A stretch of 64,000 bases of DNA from Pseudonocardia sp. TRM90224 (GCF_021245725.1 NZ_JAJGSX010000011.1:1-64000); one strand, 5' to 3'. Positions 34,234-43,369 are shown, counted from the first letter of the stretch. The notes: generated from the sequence alone by a model not told the origin. A program made the numbers and translations.

Positions 34234-35138
34234 CAGCGGGTGGCTCCCGTCCCGGTGAGCGCGCGGGTGGCGACCGCGGCCTTCTGCCAGCCCGTGAGGG
34301 AGCGGCGCTGGTGGTACACCGACGGCGGATCGGCGGCGATGTCGTCGAGCAGCTTGCGGTAGATCCCGGCCATCGCGGTGGCGCACGCGGCGCTGCGGCG
34401 GTCGAGCAGCGGGATCAGTCGCAGCCCGTCCGCGTACCACGTGCGGGCGCGTTCGGCGCTGTACGCGATCAGCTCGGCGAGGCCACCGCGCTTGTCGATC
34501 AGCACGTCGTGCTCGTCGAGCGCCAGCTCCACGCCGAACCGTTCGAGGTCCTGCGCAGGCAGGTAGATGCGGCCGTTCTGCAGGTCCTCGCGGATGTCGC
34601 GCAGGATGTTCGTCTGCTGCAGCGCGATCCCGAGCGCGTCGGCGAAATGCGCGGCGTCGGGGTGGGGGCGCGCGCCGAAGATCCCGAGGCACAGCCGGCC
34701 CACCGAACCGGCGACGCACCGGCAGTACCCGACCAGATCGTCGAACGTCCCGTAGAACGGCGCGATCGGCAGTTCGGTGCGGGCGTCCATGCGGACGTCG
34801 GCCGCGACGCCGTCGACCAGCTCGTCGAACGCGTCGAGCGGGATGGGAAATCGGGCGGCCGCGTCAGCCACCCCGACCAGCACCGGATCGGACGGGTCGG
34901 CGGGGCGGCGCAGCGACTCCCGCACCCGTTCGAGCGCGGCCAGCTTCTCGTCGTGCGCCTGCAGTGTCCCGTCGCCGATGTCGTCGATCCGGCGCGCCAG
35001 CGCGTACACGGCGCAGAGCGCCGCGCGCTTCTCCTTCGGCAGCAGCCGGATCCCGTAGTAGAAGTTGCGGGCCTCCCGCCGGGTGATGGCCTCGCACGTG
35101 GCGTAGGCCTCCCCGAGCGGGGTGCTGGCCTGGGTCAT
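34233..35138 (-). CDS. hpnD: Presqualene diphosphate synthase HpnD
   Basis: A 301-residue squalene/phytoene synthase family enzyme that condenses two farnesyl diphosphates to presqualene diphosphate. The Asp-rich motifs are RRIDDIGDG and the later QQTNILRDIREDLQNGRIYLP. The ARNFYYGIRLLPKEKRAAL stretch is the typical first helix pair. It overlaps both neighbours by 4 nt or less. Confidence 0.94.
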   Translation of the reverse strand: MTQASTPLGEAYATCEAITRREARNFYYGIRLLPKEKRAALCAVYALARRIDDIGDGTLQAHDEKLAALERVRESLRRPADPSDPVLVGVADAAARFPIPLDAFDELVDGVAADVRMDARTELPIAPFYGTFDDLVGYCRCVAGSVGRLCLGIFGARPHPDAAHFADALGIALQQTNILRDIREDLQNGRIYLPAQDLERFGVELALDEHDVLIDKRGGLAELIAYSAERARTWYADGLRLIPLLDRRSAACATAMAGIYRKLLDDIAADPPSVYHQRRSLTGWQKAAVATRALTGTGATR

Positions 35139-36016
35139 CGGCGCCTCCCGGGCGATCGCCTGATCAGTTCTCGCGCCAGTTGTTCGGCCGCGTGGCGGGC
35201 GACGTCGCGGCGCAGCGCCGGCGGGCTGCCGGCCATGACGTCGCCGCCGCAGCGGCGCAATGCGTCGGCGGCCGCACGACCACCGGCGACGTAGCCGGCG
35301 ACGGCAACCCGCGCCCAGCCGCGCAGCCGGCCCACCACGGCGGCGCCCGCGTCGAGCATTGCGACGGCGCGGTCGGTCTCGTGCAGGACGAGCCTGCGCA
35401 GCGCGGGCGACGTCACCGGCGAGGTCAGGTCGGAGTCGCTGACGCCGAAGTCGGCGAGGTCGTCCGCAGGCAGGTAGACGCGCCCGCGCGCCCGGTCCTC
35501 GGCGACGTCCTGCCAGTGCTCCAGCAGCTGCAAGGCGGCACAGACGAGGTCGCTCTCGCGCAGCACAGCGGGGGAGTCGGGCACCTCGAACGTCGCGAGC
35601 ACGAGCCGGCCGATCGGTTCGGCGGACAGCGCGCAGTAGCCGAGCAGCTCGTCCCACGTGGGGTACGCCGTGACCTGCTGATCCTGCAGGTTCGCCGCGA
35701 CCAGCCGCTCGAACGCGGGGTGCGGCAGCGGGCAGCCGGCGAGCACCGGGACGAGCGCGCGGCCCACGGTCGACTCCGGCCGGCCGCCGTCCCACGCGAG
35801 CGCGAGGTCGGCGTCGAACGCCTCCAACGCCGCGATCCGGTCGGCTGGTGCCAGGTCGCCCTCGTCGCCGATGTCGTCGATCACCCGCACGACGTCGTAG
35901 ATCGCGCGCAGGCGCGTGCGATACCGGGCGGGGAGCACGCGCATCGCGACCGGGAAGTTCTCCGAACGTTCCGCGCCGCGCAGCCGGACCTCCCCGGTGG
36001 CCCCCCCAGCACCCAT
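35135..36016 (-). CDS. hpnC: Hydroxysqualene synthase HpnC
   Basis: A 293-residue squalene/phytoene synthase family enzyme that converts presqualene diphosphate to hydroxysqualene. Motifs: SENFPVAMRVLPARYRTRL, VRVIDDIGDEGD, and ALQLLEHWQDVAEDRARGRVYLP. It heads the hopanoid operon. The ATG at 36016 is preferred over one at 36058 because the predicted promoter (TTGACA at 36091-36086, weak TAACC -10 near 36067) places transcription start near 36055, downstream of 36058. Confidence 0.92.
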   Translation of the reverse strand: MGAGGATGEVRLRGAERSENFPVAMRVLPARYRTRLRAIYDVVRVIDDIGDEGDLAPADRIAALEAFDADLALAWDGGRPESTVGRALVPVLAGCPLPHPAFERLVAANLQDQQVTAYPTWDELLGYCALSAEPIGRLVLATFEVPDSPAVLRESDLVCAALQLLEHWQDVAEDRARGRVYLPADDLADFGVSDSDLTSPVTSPALRRLVLHETDRAVAMLDAGAAVVGRLRGWARVAVAGYVAGGRAAADALRRCGGDVMAGSPPALRRDVARHAAEQLARELIRRSPGRRR

Positions 36017-36081
36017 GCAACCGATGCTGCTCCTGTTGCGCAGTGGATCTCTGCGCATCTGCGGTTAGTTCTGTGGAGTGA

Positions 36082-36104
36082 GAGTTGTCAATTCCGTACA
36101 ACTC
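36082..36104. promoter_or_regulatory. Operator candidate at the hopanoid operon promoter
   Basis: GAGTTGT (36082-36088) and ACAACTC (36098-36104) form a perfect 7-bp inverted repeat with a 9-nt spacer. It covers the minus-strand -35 TTGACA of hpnC and lies 39 bp before the divergent PucR start, as expected for a site bound by that regulator. Confidence 0.6.
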
Positions 36105-36142
36105 GGGTGCCATTCGTCGCCCGGTAGGCGTAGGAAACTCGT

Positions 36143-37324
36143 GTGGACGCTCCGGAACCGTCCCTGCACGCTCTGGTCACCGTTCTTGCCGAACGGCTCC
36201 CGGATCTGCTCGACGACGTATGTGCCGCCCTGGACGTGAACTGGCCCGACTACGCGTGGTTCCTCACCGAGAACCGGCTGCAGGTGAGCCTCGCCGTGGA
36301 ACCCGTGCTGAAGCGGCTCGTGCTGCTGGCCGGCGAGGACGGCGACATCACGGGCGACGTCAGCGAGGCGGAGCACGAGCTGTTCGAGCAGATCGGGCGG
36401 ATGCAATGGCGCCACGGCAAGGAGCTCACCGCGCTGCTCTCGGCCTACCAGGCGGGCGCGCGGGTGTTCTGGCACCACGTCTCGACGGTCGCCGTCGAGG
36501 CCGGGGTGCCGCCGCGGACGATCGCGGCGCTGGCCGAGGCCGTCTTCGCGTTCGTCGACACCTTGTCCTCCTCGTCGGCGCGCGGGTTCGTGCTCGAGCA
36601 GTCGGAGGCGGCCGCGACGCGCGAGCGGCTGCGCGAGGAGCTGGTCGGGCTGCTGCTCTCCGATCGGGCCGACCACGCCGCCGTCGCCGCCGCGGCCGAG
36701 CGCGCGGAGTGGCCGGTGCCCGACGAGGTCGCCGTCGTGCTGGTGGATCCGGAGCACCCGTCCGCGCTGCAGGTGCTGGCCCGGCTGCCCTCGACGCACC
36801 TGGTGTTCAACCGGTCGCCGCTGCTCGGGGCGATCATGCCGTGGCCGTCGCGGCCCGGGCGCCGGCAGCAGGTCGTCGCGGCGCTGAACGGCGTCCCGGC
36901 TGTGATCGGGCTGCCCGTCTCACCCGACCGGCTGCCCGCCAGCATGCGCATCGCGGAGACGGCCGCCCGGCTGCAGCACGACGGCGTGATCGCGGGCGAC
37001 CCGCTCGTCGCCGACGAGCACCTCGACGCGATCATCGTGCACCGCGACGCGTGGCTGCTCGACACGCTGCGCCGGGAGGTGCTCCGGCCGCTCGCCGGGA
37101 CGTCGGCGGGGTCGCGGGAGCGGCTGAGCGAGACCCTCGTCTCGTGGCTGTGGCACATGGGCGACCGCCGGGCCGTCGCGGCGCAGCTGCACGTGCACCC
37201 GCAGACCGTCCGCTACCGCCTCGCGAAGCTGCACGAGCTGTTCGGGGAGAGCCTCGACGACCCCGCCACCCGCGCCCGGCTGGTGCTCGCACTGGGCTGG
37301 GGCGAACCGCGGCGCCCCCACTGA
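36143..37324 (+). CDS. PucR family transcriptional regulator
   Basis: A 393-residue regulator. The N-terminal half has the helical domain often found in actinobacterial PucR/CdaR proteins (RMQWRHGKELTALLSAYQAGARVFWHHVS). The C-terminus carries the PucR helix-turn-helix (RRAVAAQLHVHPQTVRYRLAKLHELFGESLDDPATRARLVLAL). The GTG start has no strong ribosome site, so it may be leaderless. It diverges from the hopanoid operon across a short region with a clear inverted repeat, so it probably controls hopanoid synthesis, its own gene, or both. Confidence 0.88.
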   Translation: MDAPEPSLHALVTVLAERLPDLLDDVCAALDVNWPDYAWFLTENRLQVSLAVEPVLKRLVLLAGEDGDITGDVSEAEHELFEQIGRMQWRHGKELTALLSAYQAGARVFWHHVSTVAVEAGVPPRTIAALAEAVFAFVDTLSSSSARGFVLEQSEAAATRERLREELVGLLLSDRADHAAVAAAAERAEWPVPDEVAVVLVDPEHPSALQVLARLPSTHLVFNRSPLLGAIMPWPSRPGRRQQVVAALNGVPAVIGLPVSPDRLPASMRIAETAARLQHDGVIAGDPLVADEHLDAIIVHRDAWLLDTLRREVLRPLAGTSAGSRERLSETLVSWLWHMGDRRAVAAQLHVHPQTVRYRLAKLHELFGESLDDPATRARLVLALGWGEPRRPH

Positions 37325-37332
37325 CCCGAATC

Positions 37333-37393
37333 TCCCCACCGTTTTGTGCACTTGCGCGCCCGCAGAGCGCGCAGATGCACAAAACGGTGGGGA
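37333..37393. repeat. Family III hairpin repeat, copy A
   Basis: Outer arms TCCCCACCGTTTTGTGCA (37333-37350) and its complement (37376-37393) are perfect over 18 bp. An inner hairpin TGCGCGC/GCGCGCA fills the loop. It lies between convergent genes. Confidence 0.93.
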
Positions 37394-37399
37394 AGTTCG

Positions 37400-37978
37400 T
37401 TACGCGACCTGCTCCGACGGCTTGTTCGTGATCTTGCGCAGCGCGGTGAGCGCGCGGTGCTGCGTGACCCGCACGGCGCCGGCCGTCGAGCCGACAGCCT
37501 CGGCCGTCTCCTCCGCCGAGAGCCCGACGACCACCCGCAGCAGCAGGACCTCGCGCTGGCGCGAGGGGAGCGTGTCGAGCAGCTTCCCCAGCAGCTCCGA
37601 CTCCTCGCCGCGCAGCGCGTGCTGCGCGGGGCCCTCCGCGACGTCGGTCGAGTCGGGGATGTCGGCGACGGCGTCGGCCCGGTTGCGGGCGAACGACCGG
37701 TGCGCGTCGCCGACCTTGTGCGCCGCGATGCCGTGGACGAACGCGAGGAACGGGCGGCCCTGCGAGCGGTACTTCGGCAGGGCACGCCACACCGCGAGGC
37801 ACACCTCCTGCGCGATGTCGTCGACGGCGACGATGCTTGCGGACCGGCCGAGCCTGGCACGGCAGTACCGGACGACGAGCGGCCGGATGATCGTCAGCAG
37901 CCGCCCCACGGCCTCCCGGTCGCCCCCCAGCGCCCGAACGACCAGCTCGTCCGAAACCTCGTTCTCAGTCACGTCCAC
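37400..37978 (-). CDS. RNA polymerase sigma factor, ShbA/SigD-like
   Basis: A 192-residue ECF-type sigma factor. Region 2 includes VDDIAQEVCLAVWRALPKYRSQGRPFLAFVHGIAAHKVGDAHRS, and region 4 includes LPSRQREVLLLRVVVGLSAEETAEAVGSTAGAVRVTQHRALTALR. The pattern of VRYCRARLG followed by IAAHKVGDAHR is characteristic of mycobacterial SigD and Streptomyces ShbA, which in Streptomyces drives the principal sigma gene hrdB. No anti-sigma gene is visible next to it. The stop lies just past a family III hairpin. A dyad of repeated CCTGA(A/G)G boxes upstream may control it. Confidence 0.88.
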   Translation of the reverse strand: MDVTENEVSDELVVRALGGDREAVGRLLTIIRPLVVRYCRARLGRSASIVAVDDIAQEVCLAVWRALPKYRSQGRPFLAFVHGIAAHKVGDAHRSFARNRADAVADIPDSTDVAEGPAQHALRGEESELLGKLLDTLPSRQREVLLLRVVVGLSAEETAEAVGSTAGAVRVTQHRALTALRKITNKPSEQVA

Positions 37979-38081
37979 CCCCTCTGCACCTCTTCATCGC
38001 ACGGCATCCGCGGCGGTTCCACCTCCGGCCGATCCCCCATGCCGACCCCGAACCGCAACCCTGGAAGCCAAACCCAGGTTG

Positions 38082-38130
38082 CCTGAGGGCAGCCTGAAGG
38101 CGCCCAACAGATCTTCAGGAAACCCTCAGG
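38082..38130. promoter_or_regulatory. Dyad of repeated CCTGA(A/G)G boxes
   Basis: Left arm 38082-38099 and right arm 38113-38130 pair at 15 of 18 positions around a 13-nt loop. Each arm holds two CCTGAGG/CCTGAAG boxes 11 bp apart, one helical turn, as in OmpR-type response-regulator sites. It lies in the 217-bp gap upstream of the ShbA-like gene; no other gene is seen in that gap. Confidence 0.55.
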
Positions 38131-38195
38131 ACCGGCGCCCGGAAACGAACTTTCGGACGATCCGCTGCGACTTTCGGCCGGTATGGAGCGGGCCG

Positions 38196-40493
38196 TCAGG
38201 CTGGTGGCGACACGAACGGGGGAGGCCCGAGGGCCCCGACCGGAGGGGCTTCACCCTCATGCCGCGCCACCTGGACCAGCGTGTGCTGGCCGGTGCAGCC
38301 CTGTGCAAGCCTGGACGTTCCGCGGTCGCGGGTGAGTACGTTCGGGTTGCCGTGAGCACAAAGCCGCTGGTCGGGCTGCGGGTCGAACCACGCTCCCGTC
38401 GGCAGCTGGACGACCCCGCGACGGATCCCGTCGGTCACCCGGGCCCCCGCGAGGCAGGCGCCGCGGTCGTTGAAGATCCGCACGACGTCGCCCTCGGCGA
38501 TGCCGCGCTCCGCGGCGTCGACGGTGTGCATCGTCACAGCCTCGCGTCCGGCGATTTTGTGCCGTTGGCTTTCCGCCCCGGCGTCGAGCTGGCTGTGCAG
38601 CCGCCCGCGCGGCTGGTTGGCGATCAGATGCAGCGGCCAGGTGGCGGCGAGCGGGGAGCCCAGCCACTCCTCGGGCTCCAGCCACACCGGGTGGCCGGGG
38701 CAGTCGGCGTAGCCGAACCCGGCGATGACCTGGGAGAACAGTTCGATGCGCCCGCTGGGGGTCGCGAGCGGGTGCCCCTCGGGGTCGGTGCGGAACTCCT
38801 GGAGGAACGTCCGGTTCTGTGGTCGGGCCGGGAGCGGGAGCAGCTCGCCCGACCAGAACGACGCGAAGTCGGGGAGGTCCTGCCCGATCCGCGGCGCGGT
38901 CGCCGCGGCCCATTGCGTGTAGAGGCGCTCGACCCACTCCTGCGCGGTGCGGCCCTCGGTGAACTCCTTCTCGACGCCGAGAACGGCGGCCAGCTCGCTG
39001 AGCACCGCGTAGTCGTCGCGGGCCTGCCCGAGCGGCTCGACCACCCGGTGCATCGGCACGAGGTGCCGGTCGGCGCGGGCAGCGCCGATGTCGGAGCGCT
39101 CCAGCGGCGTCGTGACCGGCACGACGATGTCGGCGTGTTTCGCCATGGCCGTCCAGAACGGCTCGTGCACGACCACCGTGTCGACGTTCGCGAGCGCCGA
39201 GCGCAGCCGGTAGAGGTCCTGGTGGTGGTGGAACGGGTTGCCGCCCGCCCAGTAGACGAGCCCGATGTCGGGGTAGCGCAGCGTCGCGCCGTTGTACTCG
39301 AACTCGTCGCCGGGGTGCAGCAGCATGTCCGACACCCGCGCGACCGGGATGAACTCGGACACCGGGTTCATGCCTTGCGCGAGCGTCGGCACCGGGATGC
39401 CGGCGCCGCGCGTCCCGACGTCGCCCATCGAGCCGTAGCCGTGGCCGAACCCGCGGCCGGGCAACCCGATCTGGCCGAGCATCGCGGCCAGCGCGATCCC
39501 GGCCCACGGCGCCTGCTCGCCGTGCTCGGCGCGCTGCAGCGACCACGTGACGGTCACCAGTGTCCGGCTCCGGGCCATCCGGCGCGCCAGCGCGCGGATG
39601 TCGGCCGCGGGGATCTCGCAGCGCTGCGCCGCCCACTCCGCCGACTTCGCCACACCGTCGGCCTGGCCCGTCAGGTACGCGGTGAGCTGCGCCGACCCGA
39701 CGCAGAAGCGCTCGAGGAACGCCTGGTCGTGCAGGTCCTCGTCGAGCAGGGTGTGCATCAGCCCGAGCATGAGCGCGACGTCGGACGCGGGCCGGATGGG
39801 CAGCCACGTCGCGCCCGGGGCGTCCTCGCGCAGCGGTCCGACCGCGACCACGTCGAGGCCGCCGGCGATGGCCTGCGCGAGCTGGTCGGCCGTGGTGTGC
39901 CGGGCGATCCCGCCGGGGGAGACCGCGACGTTCTTGCGCGGGATCCCGCCGAACGCGACCACCAGCTCGGTGTGCTTCGCGATGACCGGCCAGTCGGTGA
40001 GCCCTGCCATGACATCGACGTTCCGCCCCACGACGTGCGGCATGATCACCGTCGTCGCGCCGGTGCTGTAGCTGTTGATCGAGCGGACGAACCCGCCCAT
40101 GCAGTTCAGGAACCGCTTGAGCTGGCTCTGCGCGTGGTGGAAGCGCCCGGCGCTGGCCCAGCCGTAGGTGCCGCCGTAGACGCCGCTCGGGCCGCGCTCG
40201 GTGTAGACGCGGCGCAGCTCGCCGGCGAGCAGCGTGATCAGCTCGTCCCACTCGACCTCGACGTACGGGTCGAGACCGCGGCGCTCGCTCGGCCCCGGCC
40301 CGTCGGCCAGCCACCCTGCCCGAACGGCCGGGCGCGCGATGCGGACCGTGGGGTCGAGTGCCGACGCGATGTTGTCCAGCAGCGGCGAGGGCGCCGGATC
40401 GGCCGGATGCGGCCGGACCTGCACCCCGTCGCCGACCGGCCGGGCCTCGAACATGCCCCAGTGCGAGCTGCTGGTCGCGAAGTCCGCCGTCAT
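38196..40493 (-). CDS. Molybdopterin-dependent oxidoreductase, BisC/TorZ-like
   Basis: A 765-residue enzyme of the DMSO reductase family. The start TADFATSSSHWGMFEA matches biotin sulfoxide/TMAO reductase types, which begin with a SHWG motif and have no N-terminal Fe-S cysteines. Conserved stretches are GTYGWASAGRFHHAQSQLKRFLN, the SINSYSTGA region with the molybdenum-ligating Ser, YWAGGNPFHHHQDLYRL and VRIFNDRGACLAGARVTDGIRRGVVQLPTGAW. No Tat signal is visible, so it is probably cytoplasmic and reduces an S- or N-oxide such as biotin or methionine sulfoxide. The ATG at 40493 was chosen because it directly precedes the conserved start. Confidence 0.9.
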   Translation of the reverse strand: MTADFATSSSHWGMFEARPVGDGVQVRPHPADPAPSPLLDNIASALDPTVRIARPAVRAGWLADGPGPSERRGLDPYVEVEWDELITLLAGELRRVYTERGPSGVYGGTYGWASAGRFHHAQSQLKRFLNCMGGFVRSINSYSTGATTVIMPHVVGRNVDVMAGLTDWPVIAKHTELVVAFGGIPRKNVAVSPGGIARHTTADQLAQAIAGGLDVVAVGPLREDAPGATWLPIRPASDVALMLGLMHTLLDEDLHDQAFLERFCVGSAQLTAYLTGQADGVAKSAEWAAQRCEIPAADIRALARRMARSRTLVTVTWSLQRAEHGEQAPWAGIALAAMLGQIGLPGRGFGHGYGSMGDVGTRGAGIPVPTLAQGMNPVSEFIPVARVSDMLLHPGDEFEYNGATLRYPDIGLVYWAGGNPFHHHQDLYRLRSALANVDTVVVHEPFWTAMAKHADIVVPVTTPLERSDIGAARADRHLVPMHRVVEPLGQARDDYAVLSELAAVLGVEKEFTEGRTAQEWVERLYTQWAAATAPRIGQDLPDFASFWSGELLPLPARPQNRTFLQEFRTDPEGHPLATPSGRIELFSQVIAGFGYADCPGHPVWLEPEEWLGSPLAATWPLHLIANQPRGRLHSQLDAGAESQRHKIAGREAVTMHTVDAAERGIAEGDVVRIFNDRGACLAGARVTDGIRRGVVQLPTGAWFDPQPDQRLCAHGNPNVLTRDRGTSRLAQGCTGQHTLVQVARHEGEAPPVGALGPPPFVSPPA

Positions 40494-40566
40494 CCGCCCA
40501 TCATGCTGCTCCTCACACGGCCGTGCACCAGCGTATTCGCGAGGTAACGTCCCGGCCGGGGGTGTC

Positions 40567-41802
40567 ATGCGACTGCTCGGCGCGCCGGGGATGCCGGCCT
40601 ACTACCTGACCGCGACACTGGCCAGAACGGGCGCCGAGATGGTCGGGTTCGCGCTGGTCCTGCTCGTGCTGGAGCGGACGGGCGACCCGGCGCTCGCGGG
40701 CCTCGCCGGTGCGGCCTTCGCGTTCCCGGGGATCGTCAGCGGACCGCTGCTCGGGGCGTGGCTCGACCGCACGGCCTACCGGCGGACGGCGCTCGCCGCG
40801 AGCCAGATCGTGCTGGCCACGGCCATGGTGTGCTTGCTCGCCGCCGTCGGGAGGGCGCCGGGCTGGGTGGTGCTCGTGCTCGCGGGCGCGGCCGGCGTCA
40901 TGCTGCCGATGGTCAGCGCGGGCTTCACGAGCATGCTGCCCAGCATCGTCGCGCCGTCGCTGCTGACCAGGGCGAACGCCGCGGAGGCCGCCAGCTTCGG
41001 CAGCGCGACCATGGCCGGTCCGGCCGCGGCCGCGACGGTCGCCGCGCTGGTCTCGGCGGAGGCGGCCGTCCTGCTCATCGTTGCGACGGCGCTGGTCAGC
41101 GCGGTTGCTGTGGTGGCGTTGCCGGTCGTGCCGCCGGTCGTCCCGACGGGTTCGGGGGAGCGGTCGTCCGTCGTCGCCGCGGCCGTCGACGGGCTGCGGC
41201 ACCTCGCGCGGGTGGCGCCGCTGCGCTCGTCGACGGTGGCCTCGACGCTCTCGCTCGGCGCGACCGGGCTGCTGCTGGTGGCGCTGCCGCTGCACATGCG
41301 CACGCTCGGCGAGGAGAGCGCCACCAGCGGCTACCTGTGGACGGCGATGGAAGCGGGCTCCGTGCTGACCGCACTGCTGTTCGGCCGGTGGCAGCACCGG
41401 TGGCGCCCGGAGCGGACCGTGCTGGCGACGATCGTGGCCTACGGCGTGGTGATGGCGGCGTGGCCGCTCGCCGGGAACCTCGCGACGCTGATCGTGCTGG
41501 TCGCCGTCGCCGGGCTGCTCTACGGGCCGATGATGCCGGCGATGTTCGGCGCCCGGCAGCAGTACAGCCCGCTCGACCTGCAGGGCCGCGTCGGAACCAC
41601 CGCCGCGAGCCTGCGCATGGGTGTGCTCGCGCTGGGCCAAGCCGCGGGCGGCCAGCTGGTCCTGCACCTCGGCACCGGCACGGTGGTGCTCGTCGCCGCC
41701 TGCGCGCAGGTCGCGGCCGCGCTCGTCGGAGTGCTGGCGCTGCGCGCCCCGAGCGTCGACAACGACGTTCTGGCTGTTGTGAGCCCTAACAAACAGCCAT
41801 GA
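40567..41802 (+). CDS. MFS transporter with repeat-derived C-terminus
   Basis: A 411-residue transporter with about 12 hydrophobic segments. GPLLGAWLDRTAYRRTAL is the MFS motif-A equivalent. It diverges from the molybdoenzyme gene across 73 bp. The last 16 residues (SVDNDVLAVVSPNKQP) and the stop codon are encoded by a family I hairpin, so the original end of the gene has probably been replaced. A similar tail occurs on the MFS protein at 61501. The substrate is unknown. Confidence 0.87.
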   Translation: MRLLGAPGMPAYYLTATLARTGAEMVGFALVLLVLERTGDPALAGLAGAAFAFPGIVSGPLLGAWLDRTAYRRTALAASQIVLATAMVCLLAAVGRAPGWVVLVLAGAAGVMLPMVSAGFTSMLPSIVAPSLLTRANAAEAASFGSATMAGPAAAATVAALVSAEAAVLLIVATALVSAVAVVALPVVPPVVPTGSGERSSVVAAAVDGLRHLARVAPLRSSTVASTLSLGATGLLLVALPLHMRTLGEESATSGYLWTAMEAGSVLTALLFGRWQHRWRPERTVLATIVAYGVVMAAWPLAGNLATLIVLVAVAGLLYGPMMPAMFGARQQYSPLDLQGRVGTTAASLRMGVLALGQAAGGQLVLHLGTGTVVLVAACAQVAAALVGVLALRAPSVDNDVLAVVSPNKQP

Positions 41803-41815
41803 CGTCGTTGTCGAC
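41755..41815. repeat. Family I hairpin repeat, copy B
   Basis: 24+13+24 nt. The arms 41755-41778 and 41792-41815 pair with two mismatches. It overlaps the 3' end of the MFS gene, whose stop codon lies in the right arm. Confidence 0.93.
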
Positions 41816-41893
41816 GGATTGTTTGCTCTGCCGCGATCGTGTTGTGTGCTGCATCATCAATGCGGCACGACACGAATCGGGGGAAGGCACACA

Positions 41894-42418
41894 ATGGGTG
41901 TACTGCGTCGAGTAGGCAGTCTGCATGCCGTCATCGTGACATTCACGCTGATCACGGCGGTGCAGATGGGATTGACCGGCCTCGGGAACATCACCGACTT
42001 CGAGACGAACCACCAGTTCGTCATCCACGTCCTCTCCATGGACACCACCTTCAAGACCACGATGTGGCGGGCGATCAGCAGTCCGGCCGTGGCCACGGTG
42101 ACGTACGTCGCGATCATCGTGTGGGAGTTGGCGGCCGCCGCCCTGCTGTTCGCGGCAGCGTTCATGTGGATGCGCCCGGGAACCGATCGCCACCGCGAGA
42201 CCGCCCGGCAGCTCTCGAGCGCCGGCTGGCTGATGTGGGTGGTCCTGTTCGGCGGCGGATTCGTCGCGATCGGCAACGAGTGGTTCTCGATGTGGCAGTC
42301 GGAAACCTGGAATGGGTTGCAAGCCGCATTCCAGAATCTGGTCATCGCCGCAATCGGACTGATTCTCGTACACCTTCGACCAGCCCGAACGGCCGTCGAG
42401 CAGTGCGAGGCGGCATGA
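41894..42418 (+). CDS. DUF2165 family membrane protein
   Basis: A 174-residue protein with four hydrophobic segments. The pattern FETNHQFVIHVLSMDTTF, WELAAAALLFAAAFM and FVAIGNEWFSMWQSETWNGLQAAFQN is typical of DUF2165 small membrane proteins. GGGGAAGG precedes the ATG. An imperfect inverted repeat (41838-41874, CGTGTTGTG...CACGACACG) lies just upstream and could be an operator. Function unknown. Confidence 0.82.
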   Translation: MGVLRRVGSLHAVIVTFTLITAVQMGLTGLGNITDFETNHQFVIHVLSMDTTFKTTMWRAISSPAVATVTYVAIIVWELAAAALLFAAAFMWMRPGTDRHRETARQLSSAGWLMWVVLFGGGFVAIGNEWFSMWQSETWNGLQAAFQNLVIAAIGLILVHLRPARTAVEQCEAA

Positions 42419-42421
42419 CGC

Positions 42422-43369
42422 TCAGGAGCGCGGTGTTGCCGTAAAAGTGCCGAGCACCCGGAAGCCGCTCAGGAACAGCCCGAGCCCGCCACCGAACGTC
42501 AGCACGATCATGGCGCGGTCCAGGTCGGGGTTCCAGCCGAAGGGCAGCACGGCGTTGCTGAAGGCCGCCAGCTCGAACGCGCTGAACTGGGCGAGCACGG
42601 CGCCGGCGAGCGCGCAGAGCAGCGGCCCGTAGCGGCGCCCGCGAGCGGCCAGCACGGCACCGGCGACGGCGATCGGCCACACCACGACCGTCACGCCGGC
42701 CGAGCCGAGCACCGCCTGCGGGTACGCGGTGCCGTCGACGACCAGCGCCGAGCCGAGGATGTGCACCGCGTGCGCCGCGGCCACCAAGAGGGTGGTGGCC
42801 GCGAGCGGGACCGCGAGCCGGGGCCGGCCGACCGCGCCGGGGCCGACCGCGCCGATGCCGGCAGCGCCGATGCCGATCAGGGCGGCCCCGATCGCCGCGA
42901 GCGCGGTCAACGCCCACCACAGGAGCGCCGCCGGGGGCGGGGGCCAGGTCTGCTCGCCGCGCACCAGCACCGGGACGTCGCCGACGAGCAGCGGGACCGT
43001 CCAGGCCCGGGTGCCTTCCGGCGGCGGCCCGCCCGCCTCGGCGGCGGCTACCCGCAGATCGGCCCAGCGCGCCGAGCCGCCGGGCGGGACGACGGGCTCG
43101 CTGCTGCGGGCCGCGCCGTTCGGTGGCAGGACGGTCACCGTCGTGCCCGTCCCGTTGTCGACGCGCAGCCGGTAGCCACCCTCGATCACCGTGACCGCGA
43201 GCCCCGGCACGGCCGGCTCGACCGCGAGGATCCGCGGCAGGTGCGCCGACGGCTCCGGGCCGTCGCCGCCGTGCGCCGCCGCCGTGCCCGTCCCCAGCGG
43301 GACGAGCACGACCGCAGCGATGATCCCTGCGACGAGCCGGGCGACAGCCCTACGCGGTCGCAGCCGCAC
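42422..43369 (-). CDS. Membrane protein with exported N-terminal domain, cobalt locus
   Basis: A 315-residue protein. A signal peptide (RRAVARLVAGIIAAVVLVPL, cleavage near TAAAHGG) leads to an exported domain of about 120 residues beginning AHGGDGPEPSAH, then about five or six membrane segments. An N-terminal exposed His followed by a small beta-rich domain recalls copper/cobalt-binding CopC-like proteins, but I cannot assign the family. The GTG at 43369 gives a normal signal peptide; a GTG at 43396 is the alternative. Both overlap the end of cbtA, so it is probably co-transcribed with the cobalt uptake genes. Confidence 0.7.
   Translation of the reverse strand: MRLRPRRAVARLVAGIIAAVVLVPLGTGTAAAHGGDGPEPSAHLPRILAVEPAVPGLAVTVIEGGYRLRVDNGTGTTVTVLPPNGAARSSEPVVPPGGSARWADLRVAAAEAGGPPPEGTRAWTVPLLVGDVPVLVRGEQTWPPPPAALLWWALTALAAIGAALIGIGAAGIGAVGPGAVGRPRLAVPLAATTLLVAAAHAVHILGSALVVDGTAYPQAVLGSAGVTVVVWPIAVAGAVLAARGRRYGPLLCALAGAVLAQFSAFELAAFSNAVLPFGWNPDLDRAMIVLTFGGGLGLFLSGFRVLGTFTATPRS

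Noticed and set aside
36017..36058. A 14-codon longer start for hpnC
   Set aside because: The predicted transcription start lies at about 36055, inside or after that start codon, and the extra residues are not typical of HpnC.
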